The position numbers and the translations under genes were made by a program. A DNA stretch of 10,739 bases from Chitinophagaceae bacterium (GTDB lineage: Bacteria > Bacteroidota > Bacteroidia > Chitinophagales > Chitinophagaceae), in the NCBI GenBank assembly GCA_003534175.1, contig DPFD01000026.1, positions 1 through 10,739 of the forward strand, read 5' to 3'. The notes under the pieces are model-generated. The model made no database searches. It had not been told where the DNA came from and saw nothing but the letters and a program-made list of their open reading frames with translations. Position 1 is the first letter of the stretch; every line of letters starts with the position of its first letter. Of the stretch, positions 5,364-10,739 are shown piece after piece.

Positions 5364-6074
5364 TTACGACACGAGTGTGCCTACATTTTCTCCGGCAACC
5401 ACACGCAGTAAATTGCCGGGTTTGTTCATATCAAACACTACAATCGGCAGGTTGTTTTCCATACATAAAGTGAAAGCAGTCATATCCATTACCCGCAGGT
5501 TTTTGGAGATACAATCGGCGAAGGAAATTTTTTCGAAGCGGGTGGCGTTAGGATCTTTTTCGGGGTCGGCAGTATAAATTCCATCTACCCGGGTGCCTTT
5601 CAAAATGACATCGGCTTTGATTTCAATGGCGCGGAGGGAACCGGCGGTATCTGTGGTGAAGTAGGGGTTACCGGTACCGGCACCAAAAATAACTACGCGT
5701 CCTTTTTCGAGGTGGCGCATGGCGCGGCGGCGTATGTAGGGTTCGGCAATCTGCTCCATTTTGATGGCGCTCTGCAAACGGGTGTACACCCCTTCCTTTT
5801 CAAGTCCGCTCTGCAGGGCCATACCATTGATCACGGTAGCCAACATACCCATGTAATCGCCCTGGGCGCGTTCGATACCCGATTCGGCTTCATTCATACC
5901 GCGATAAATATTACCGCCTCCAATCACGAGGGCCACCTGTACGCCCAATTCAGTGAGTTGTTTGATTTCACGGGCATACTGAGAAATAACTTCAGAGTCT
6001 AACCCGAAATTTTTATCGCCCATTAATGATTCACCGGATAATTTGAGAAGGATACGTTTGTACTTAGGAAGCAT
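5364..6074 (-). CDS. pyrH: UMP kinase (uridylate kinase)
   Basis: The product phosphorylates UMP to UDP with ATP, an essential step of pyrimidine nucleotide synthesis, and belongs to the amino-acid-kinase fold. With the start at 6074 it has 236 residues, normal for PyrH. Seen in order are [15 protein letters not shown] (about 5-19, phosphate-binding Lys and Gly), [10 protein letters not shown] (50-59) and [19 protein letters not shown]. These are followed by [42 protein letters not shown] and the C-terminal [23 protein letters not shown]. The frame stays open to an ATG at 6104. That start would lie upstream of the predicted -7 box (6095 to 6088), and its extra ten residues do not resemble PyrH, so 6074 is preferred. 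In many bacteria pyrH is next to tsf and frr; here it is near tsf but on the opposite strand. Confidence 0.97.
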   Translation of the reverse strand: MLPKYKRILLKLSGESLMGDKNFGLDSEVISQYAREIKQLTELGVQVALVIGGGNIYRGMNEAESGIERAQGDYMGMLATVINGMALQSGLEKEGVYTRLQSAIKMEQIAEPYIRRRAMRHLEKGRVVIFGAGTGNPYFTTDTAGSLRAIEIKADVILKGTRVDGIYTADPEKDPNATRFEKISFADCISKNLRVMDMTAFTLCMENNLPIVVFDMNKPGNLLRVVAGENVGTLVS

Positions 6075-6087
6075 GCGAAAATTTTGG

Positions 6088-6119
6088 CAAAGATAGATTT
6101 TCAATCCGTCTTTAAAAAC
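6088..6119 (-). promoter_or_regulatory. Predicted promoter of pyrH
   Basis: Minus-strand TATCTTTG (6095 to 6088) matches the Bacteroidota -7 motif, and a T-rich stretch (GTTTTT, near 6119-6114) about 18-19 bp upstream may act as -33. The pyrH ATG at 6074 follows 13 nt later. The promoter sits in the 47-bp gap after the response-regulator stop codon, so pyrH need not depend on the regulator's transcript. Confidence 0.6.
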
Positions 6120-6121
6120 TT

Positions 6122-6793
6122 TTACAGCAAACCTTTATCATAGATGAGGTACATAGCCTGCGCGCGGCTGTTGATGTGCAGTTTCTGGTAGATGTTCATC
6201 ACGTGTTTTTTGGCGGTATTCGGGCTGATATCCAGCTTAGCGCCGATTTCCTTGTAAAGCAGCCCCTGCACCAGCAATTGCAAAATTTCTTGTTCTCTTT
6301 CTGTGAGATCGAAATTGCTCGCAATGGATTTCAGCGGTGATCCTGCATGTTCTTCAATACTTTTCTTTTGCATTGATTGTAAGATTTTATGCGCGATGCC
6401 CGGAGATATAGGCCCCACGCCGGTTTCATGCATATGATTAAGCATGGAGGCGATGGTGTCAGAGTTTTCTTCCTTCAATAAATAGCCGCACGCACCGGCC
6501 TTGATGGCTCTGAAAATTTTCTCTTCATCATCGAAGATGGTCAGCACAACAAATTTTATCGTTGGAAAAAATGCCGCTCCGAGCGCGATACTTTTAACGC
6601 CATCCATTTCCGGCATTTCCAGATCCATCAGCGCAACATCCGGAATCATATCATCAGCTAAACTTCTGAGTTTCTCCAGAAAATCTTTTCCGTTTTCCGC
6701 TACGAGTGTAATGTTGAACTCAGGATGACACGACAATTTCTCTTTTAGGATATTTCGGTTTCCCGCTTTGTCGTCTATGATCGCAATTTTCAT
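6122..6793 (-). CDS. NarL/FixJ-family response regulator (REC + LuxR-type HTH)
   Basis: With the ATG at 6793 the protein has 223 residues. The N-terminal receiver domain carries the acidic pair D7-D8, the phospho-acceptor D57 ([12 protein letters not shown]), the switch residue T85 and the conserved K107 (GYLLK). The C-terminal LuxR-type HTH reads [52 protein letters not shown]. Such regulators dimerise on phosphorylation and bind dyad sites. HisKA_3-type kinases, such as the one encoded at 9452-10739, are their usual partners. The frame extends to a TTG at 6808, but that codon falls inside the predicted -7 box, so it is not the start. An ATG at 6796 is the only close alternative. The divergent upstream region holds two identical dyads that are good candidate binding sites. 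Confidence 0.93.
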   Translation of the reverse strand: MKIAIIDDKAGNRNILKEKLSCHPEFNITLVAENGKDFLEKLRSLADDMIPDVALMDLEMPEMDGVKSIALGAAFFPTIKFVVLTIFDDEEKIFRAIKAGACGYLLKEENSDTIASMLNHMHETGVGPISPGIAHKILQSMQKKSIEEHAGSPLKSIASNFDLTEREQEILQLLVQGLLYKEIGAKLDISPNTAKKHVMNIYQKLHINSRAQAMYLIYDKGLL

Positions 6794-6805
6794 CATCAGG
6801 TCGGG

Positions 6806-6836
6806 CAAAAGTCTTATTAAACATTTTCATAAACAA
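6806..6836 (-). promoter_or_regulatory. Predicted promoter of the response-regulator gene
   Basis: Minus-strand GACTTTTG (6813 to 6806) matches five of the six fixed positions of TAnnTTTG. TTG (6836 to 6834) lies 20 bp upstream as a -33 element. The ATG at 6793 follows 12 nt after the box, like the spacing seen at pyrH and the coiled-coil gene. The first TAATCC dyad begins at the base next to the -33 element. Confidence 0.45.
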
Positions 6837-6852
6837 TAATCCATACGGATTA
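6837..6852. promoter_or_regulatory. 16-bp dyad TAATCC-ATAC-GGATTA, candidate operator site 1
   Basis: This is a perfect 6+6 inverted repeat with a 4-bp centre. Half-site centres are 10 bp apart, one helical turn, as expected for a dimeric HTH protein. It directly abuts the predicted -33 element of the response-regulator gene, a position suited to activation next to polymerase or to repression. The same arms recur at 6970-6985. The flanks lack a T-run, so it is not a terminator. Confidence 0.6.
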
Positions 6853-6969
6853 CTTCGTGTACGAGTGGAGCGTTAGTGCAATGCGTTTCTAAACTATGAA
6901 TTTAGTAAAATAAACGTTGTGTTACAATAAGTTGTATATAAAAAATTGATTAAAAATGAGTGAAGTATG

Positions 6970-6985
6970 TAATCCAAAAGGATTA
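6970..6985. promoter_or_regulatory. 16-bp dyad TAATCC-AAAA-GGATTA, candidate operator site 2
   Basis: The arms are identical to those of site 1, and the centre differs (AAAA instead of ATAC), so the arms rather than the spacer appear conserved. It lies about 70 bp upstream of the predicted transcription start of the operon at 7062. A possible third, half site (TAATCG, 7001-7006) begins 31 bp further on, close to the -33 region. Spacing between the two full sites is 133 bp. Confidence 0.6.
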
Positions 6986-7012
6986 TATGTAACAAAATAC
7001 TAATCGGGTTTA

Positions 7013-7041
7013 TTTGCATTTCTGATCCACCCTAACATTTG
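7013..7041 (+). promoter_or_regulatory. Predicted promoter of the transglutaminase-like operon
   Basis: AACATTTG (7034-7041) fits the Bacteroidota -7 motif except for the first base, and TTTG (7013-7016) lies 17 bp upstream. The start codon at 7062 follows 20 nt after the box. The imperfect -7 box would fit a promoter that needs an activator. Confidence 0.45.
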
Positions 7042-7061
7042 CCACTTCTTAATTAATACGC

Positions 7062-8777
7062 ATGTCACAAAAAAGTAAACTGCCTGTTGTTCCTATTGTT
7101 TTGGTTTTGGTCGGATTGACCGCAATATTTTACAAATCCATTTTTGCCATGTTTTCACCGGCAACTCTGGAATTAAAAATTCAACCGGCACCGGTGATCA
7201 TGCCATCCATTTATAAAGTGTATGCAGATGAAAATGCTTTGGGTGGAAAATACAGTTTATTCAAAATGCTGGTGACAAACAACAGCATGCACAATGCACG
7301 AAATGTTGAAGTTGAGTATCAGGTTCCGGGTTTTATTGATGAATGGCAAACGATAAAAAAGTTTCCTGAAATTTTAGCTGGTCAATCGGTAACCGTTAAT
7401 TGTTTTCCGTCCTTTCCTGAGAAGATTATTGAGAAATCCACCTCATCAAAACAAAATGTAAACATTCGTTTAAAGGGTGCGAACATTTCTACGGAGGAGC
7501 AAAGTTTCAATTTGAAAATGCTGGGAAGAAATGAATTTTTGTATTCAAGTATTCCGATGGATGAAATTCGTACTAACGGTGAGTTGTTTGATAACATGCA
7601 ATTACTATCATGTCTGGTAACTCCGGAGGATCCTATCATCAAGTATTACACACAGCAAATTCAAGAAAAAATATTGAAGGGAGAGGCGGCATCCGTGATG
7701 AATAAAGATGAGGAAGGTGTGCGATTTATGTTGGGCATTTACAATAGTATGTTGTTAAGCCATATGGTGTACAGCGGAACAGCCGGTGTGCCTGTACAAG
7801 CTAATGATGTGAGTTCTCTTGTTCAAAGTATTCGTTTGCCGCGTGAAGTTATCACCGGTAAAACAGGTTTGTGTATAGAACTGAGTCTTGTGCATGCATC
7901 CATCATGATGGCAGCCGGTATGGATCCTGTTATATATCTGATTCCCGGTCATGCTTACCCGGGTTTTAAAATGAATGGAAATTATTATGCTATAGAATCA
8001 ACCGGAATTGGTGGTGAAGGATTGGGTGGAATTTCATCTGCTGAAGATGCGTTTAAAGCAGGTATGAAACAACTGCAGGAGTTCATGCAAAAAGCACAAA
8101 TGGGAGATGACAGATACATGCTGATCGACATAAGGGAGTGTGTGAAGAATGGTGCAGTTGCAATGGAACTTAAAGATGATACCTATCTCCGTCAAAAAAT
8201 TGATGAGATCGCAAAATCATTTACACCTCAGGCAAGTTATGCTTCTAATACCGGCAATGATGGTGGTGGCAATGCCGGCGGTGGTGGTGGCAGTGGCGGA
8301 AACTCAGGCGGTGGTGGCAATTCCGGGGGCGGAGGCGGTGGCAATTCCGGTGGAGGTGGAGGCGGTTCCAATTACAAAACTTATTCCGGTCCAATTCCGT
8401 TCAGCTATCCTTCCAACTGGAAATATGCAGGAAATCAAAGCGGCTACCAACATCATGTTGGTGCAGTGCTTTCCCCAAGTTCATATGCACAGGTTGAAGT
8501 TTATAAATTCAGAGGCTTTAATAATGCAACCAATGCGTTGAATGATCTTTCAAATTTCCTTGGACAGTACGGAAGAATTCAGTTTCAGTTCGCAAATCAA
8601 GCGGGACAATATTTGATTTATCATGGCGCATCTTATTATCCTCAGATCACTTACAATTGGACAGCCGTGATGAAAAACGGATCGGGCGGCATTGATGCGC
8701 TCATTCTTGCAAGTGCAACTCAAGCAAGTCAGCAGGATGTACAAACATTGACAAACATTATGGGAACCATTAAATAA
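7062..8777 (+). CDS. Membrane-anchored transglutaminase-like protein with Gly-rich linker and PsbP-like C-terminal domain
   Basis: This 571-residue protein starts with a basic cytoplasmic stub and one membrane segment (about 7-31, LPVVPIVLVLVGLTAIFY), so the rest should face the periplasm. Residues about 60-170 look like an Ig/CARDB-type beta domain. Residues about 255-330 resemble the transglutaminase/papain-like core, with KTGLCIELSLVHASIMMAAGMDPVIYLIPGHAY then YYAIESTG. The likely triad is C271, H297 and E312, with Glu in place of the common Asp. The C-x-E-L-(x)n-AAG-x-x-P-x-x-x-x-x-PGHA pattern recalls the transglutaminase-like domains attached to DUF4011-type helicases. A 35-residue Gly/Asn/Ser linker (401-435) leads to a domain at about 436-571 with FSYPSNWK, reminiscent of PsbP/DUF1795 folds. 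It could be a peptidase, an amidase or a catalytically idle binding protein. It is co-transcribed with the next gene, 6 bp away. Fold calls are by eye only. Confidence 0.7.
   Translation: MSQKSKLPVVPIVLVLVGLTAIFYKSIFAMFSPATLELKIQPAPVIMPSIYKVYADENALGGKYSLFKMLVTNNSMHNARNVEVEYQVPGFIDEWQTIKKFPEILAGQSVTVNCFPSFPEKIIEKSTSSKQNVNIRLKGANISTEEQSFNLKMLGRNEFLYSSIPMDEIRTNGELFDNMQLLSCLVTPEDPIIKYYTQQIQEKILKGEAASVMNKDEEGVRFMLGIYNSMLLSHMVYSGTAGVPVQANDVSSLVQSIRLPREVITGKTGLCIELSLVHASIMMAAGMDPVIYLIPGHAYPGFKMNGNYYAIESTGIGGEGLGGISSAEDAFKAGMKQLQEFMQKAQMGDDRYMLIDIRECVKNGAVAMELKDDTYLRQKIDEIAKSFTPQASYASNTGNDGGGNAGGGGGSGGNSGGGGNSGGGGGGNSGGGGGGSNYKTYSGPIPFSYPSNWKYAGNQSGYQHHVGAVLSPSSYAQVEVYKFRGFNNATNALNDLSNFLGQYGRIQFQFANQAGQYLIYHGASYYPQITYNWTAVMKNGSGGIDALILASATQASQQDVQTLTNIMGTIK
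8262..8366 (+). repeat. Gly-rich low-complexity coding repeat (interdomain linker)
   Basis: These 105 bases encode 35 residues made only of Gly, with Asn, Ser and one Ala in GGNSGGGG-like units. Different Gly codons (GGT, GGC, GGA, GGG) are used, so the protein sequence rather than the DNA repeat seems to be maintained, although the tract could still vary in length by slippage. It separates the transglutaminase-like and C-terminal domains. Confidence 0.85.
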
Positions 8778-8783
8778 ACTATC

Positions 8784-9455
8784 ATGCTTAAATACATTGC
8801 AATAATATTATTCGCGGTTTTTTCTCTAAGCATTTCCAATGCTCAAAATGTTCCTACGTTAAAACAAAGCATTGAACTTAAGATAGATGAACTGGGCAAC
8901 GCAACCATGTCTGTAAGTATGAAGATGACTGCATCTCAGTGGGATTATTTCAAAAAAACAACTGCATTGAATCTGTCTTCATTTAAGAGAACAATGGAGA
9001 TGGAAATGCCGAAATATTATCTCACTGATTTTAAAGTAGATCAGGATGAGATGGAGCGTACGGTTAAAGTACACATCAAAGCATTAGGCGTTGTTACGCT
9101 TGATAAGAATGGAAAATGGATCGCTGAACTTGAAACAAAAGATCCTGATATCAGCAAACTAACTGACCGTACATTTTTAATGACAAGCACTCTGGTAACC
9201 AACGGTGGTTTGATCGAACAAACACAAAAGATATTTCTTCCTGATAATGCCAAAAATGGAAAGATTGAGAAGGACAGTTTTGGCAAGGCCGTGTTAACCT
9301 ACAAAACAGGCGGCAGTTTTCTTTCAACTCTTCCAACCATTCTTGGTGTGATACTTATTCTTGCAGGTTTTGGAATGTGGTGGCGCGGCCGAAATACAAA
9401 TGCGAACACCGTGCCGGCAAAACAATCCTACACCCAGCCACGGATTGAAGACTAA
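8784..9455 (+). CDS. Putative type I membrane protein of unknown function, partner of the transglutaminase-like protein
   Basis: The 223-residue product has a clear signal peptide (MLKYIAIILFAVFSLSISNA, cleavage near residue 20). A beta-rich domain follows (about 22-175, with EIELKIDELGNATMSVSMKMT-like alternation). One C-terminal membrane segment (about 179-198, LPTILGVILILAGFGMWW) precedes a short charged tail. The domain should thus lie in the periplasm, anchored in the inner membrane, or carry the tail to the cytoplasm. I recognise no family or catalytic motif. It starts 6 bp after the upstream gene, so the two are surely co-transcribed and may form a complex. Its TAA stop overlaps the stop of the convergent kinase gene by 4 bp (CTAA at 9452-9455), leaving no space for a terminator. 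Confidence 0.75.
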   Translation: MLKYIAIILFAVFSLSISNAQNVPTLKQSIELKIDELGNATMSVSMKMTASQWDYFKKTTALNLSSFKRTMEMEMPKYYLTDFKVDQDEMERTVKVHIKALGVVTLDKNGKWIAELETKDPDISKLTDRTFLMTSTLVTNGGLIEQTQKIFLPDNAKNGKIEKDSFGKAVLTYKTGGSFLSTLPTILGVILILAGFGMWWRGRNTNANTVPAKQSYTQPRIED

Positions 9456-10739
9456 CGGCTTTTAATTAATACCCTAAGCGTGCTTGTTGTGCCTGTCTCA
9501 GGATTTGATAAAATATCAAATTCAAATTCAGATTCTGCAGCACGCTTTTTCATGTTATCCAAACCATCCCCGTGCTGAACAATTTGCTCATCAAATCCCA
9601 CACCATCGTCGGATACGGTTACTGTCCAGATGTTATTTTCACTAAAGCTGTGGATGGAGATATGTTTTGCATGAGCGTGTTTTACAGAATTTGTAATAGA
9701 TTCCTGAATGATCCTCACAAGATTTAATGCATGTGTATTATGCAGAGTGAATTCAGAAGGAGAATGATCATTGATCGAAAAATGTATCTGAGGATAATAT
9801 CTCGTTAAGGACTGTACGAAATTTTTGATCCTTAGCATACAATCTTCTGAAGTATAAGTTGCTTGTTTGAAGGCCCAGATCGTTTCTCTTAATGATACAA
9901 TGATCTCTTTGGAAGCAGTTTTAAGATCTTCCATAATATGCTTTCTGATTGGCTCTTCTTTTTGTAACTGCAGCATTTCTGCTTTATGCAAAACCGCATT
10001 GGCAAACGCGCCGATGTTATCATGTAAATCCCGCGAGATACGTTCCCGTTCCTGTTGAATTTTGCGTTCGTTTTCGAACTGTTGCAATTTTCCAAGATAT
10101 TTTTGCCGGTTATACCGGTTAATAGAAAAAATAAGAAGCGTAAGTAAGAGTGTGCTAACAGAAAGTATAAACCACCAGGTTTTCCAAAAAGGTGGATCTA
10201 TAGTAATTTTAATTTCTTTTAAGGGTACGGCATCTTTATTAAAGAACCTGGATGCATAGAGTTTTAATCTGTATTTACCGGGAGACAAAAAGTAACGGAT
10301 GGTTTGATTACCGTCATTTTGAATCCATTGATCATCTACGCCTTCCATTTTATATTGATAGATGTATTGATCCGGATTTCCGGGGCCCATCGCTAAAAAA
10401 TCGAATGATAAACTTTTTTGATCGTGATTCAGTTTTAGGCGTGTAATGTTCCACAATGCAGAATCCGTTTCTAACGGCCGGTTATTAACTCGTATACCGG
10501 TAATGAATAAACGCACTTTTTCCTCTGTTATACCGAGTTGATCCGGATAAAAACTGCTGACACCATTTACACCACCCCAAAAAAGTTCGCCATCGGCCGA
10601 CATAGCTGCTACATTGGTATTAAACTCGTTTTCCTGTAGACCATCCTCTTTTTTTAATTGCAGGATGCTTTTATCTTTTCCAATTCGGAATACACCTTTG
10701 TTTGAACTGCACCAAATGTTTCCGTTGTTGTCATACAAC
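9452..10739 (-). CDS. Sensor histidine kinase with Y_Y_Y domain, HisKA_3 and HATPase, 5' truncated by the window end
   Basis: Counting from the window edge, the visible 428 residues begin with the end of a beta-propeller sensor (LYDNNGNIWCSSNKGVFRI, then DGELFWGGVNGVSSFYPDQL). A Y_Y_Y domain follows (about 95-185, YIYQYKMEGVDDQWIQNDGNQTIRYFLSPGKYRLKLYA). Next come a membrane segment (about 188-208), a short coiled coil, and the HisKA_3 box RERISRDLHDNIGA with phospho-acceptor His239 of the fragment. The HATPase domain has N-box ESITNSVKHA, SDDGVGFD and GDGLDNMKKRA. There is no receiver or AraC domain at the C-terminus, so it is not a one-protein hybrid and needs a separate regulator. The NarL-type regulator at 6122-6793, on the same strand, is the obvious candidate. 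The apparent start near 10738 is an internal TTG; the true start lies beyond the window. Confidence 0.92.
   Translation of the reverse strand, partial: LYDNNGNIWCSSNKGVFRIGKDKSILQLKKEDGLQENEFNTNVAAMSADGELFWGGVNGVSSFYPDQLGITEEKVRLFITGIRVNNRPLETDSALWNITRLKLNHDQKSLSFDFLAMGPGNPDQYIYQYKMEGVDDQWIQNDGNQTIRYFLSPGKYRLKLYASRFFNKDAVPLKEIKITIDPPFWKTWWFILSVSTLLLTLLIFSINRYNRQKYLGKLQQFENERKIQQERERISRDLHDNIGAFANAVLHKAEMLQLQKEEPIRKHIMEDLKTASKEIIVSLRETIWAFKQATYTSEDCMLRIKNFVQSLTRYYPQIHFSINDHSPSEFTLHNTHALNLVRIIQESITNSVKHAHAKHISIHSFSENNIWTVTVSDDGVGFDEQIVQHGDGLDNMKKRAAESEFEFDILSNPETGTTSTLRVLIKSR

Noticed and set aside
6075..6104. Upstream ATG extending pyrH by ten residues
   Set aside because: The extension would overlap the predicted TATCTTTG promoter box and encodes residues unlike PyrH N-termini. 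The ATG at 6074 gives the family's usual start.
6794..6808. TTG start extending the response regulator by five residues
   Set aside because: The TTG is part of the predicted -7 box, and the receiver domain begins right after the ATG at 6793.
8149..8541. Plus-strand open frame of 130 codons in another frame across the Gly-rich region
   Set aside because: It is a shadow of the 571-residue protein. The Gly-codon-rich stretch lacks stops in other frames because of its composition.

Overview
The window looks like a chromosomal segment of a Bacteroidota bacterium, probably of the Chitinophagaceae/Sphingobacteriia type. Three things suggest this. The gene order rplM-rpsI-rpsB-tsf is typical of that group. 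Start codons lack Shine-Dalgarno sequences. Several genes are preceded by the Bacteroidota -7 promoter motif TAnnTTTG, often about 13 nt before the start codon. The genus cannot be named from the sequence alone.

Layout. Positions 1-441 hold the 3' end of a YtcJ-type amidohydrolase. Positions 581-1250 hold an A+T-rich toxin-antitoxin pair (RelE/HigB-like toxin, then an HTH antitoxin) with its own promoter. A non-coding stretch with a GC-rich palindromic block follows. Next is a structured leader RNA and the ribosomal/translation operon rplM-rpsI-rpsB-tsf (1679-4406), closed by a strong intrinsic terminator. A tandem, inverted-repeat-bounded element (4485-4740) lies between this operon and the minus-strand genes. 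Those are a coiled-coil protein of unknown function, pyrH (UMP kinase) and a NarL/FixJ-type response regulator.

The most interesting part is 6122-10739. A response regulator gene (minus strand) and the 3' part of a Y_Y_Y/HisKA_3-type sensor kinase gene (minus strand, cut by the window end) flank a two-gene plus-strand operon. That operon encodes a membrane-anchored transglutaminase-like protein (Cys/His/Glu candidate triad, Gly-rich linker, PsbP-like C-terminal domain) and a small type I membrane protein. The 268-bp divergent region between regulator and operon carries two exact copies of a 16-bp dyad, TAATCC-N4-GGATTA. One abuts the regulator's own promoter; the other lies upstream of the operon's promoter.

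My model, an inference, is that the kinase signals to the regulator, which binds the two dyads and controls both itself and the transglutaminase-like operon. This would be a self-contained envelope-sensing module that I do not recognise as a described system.
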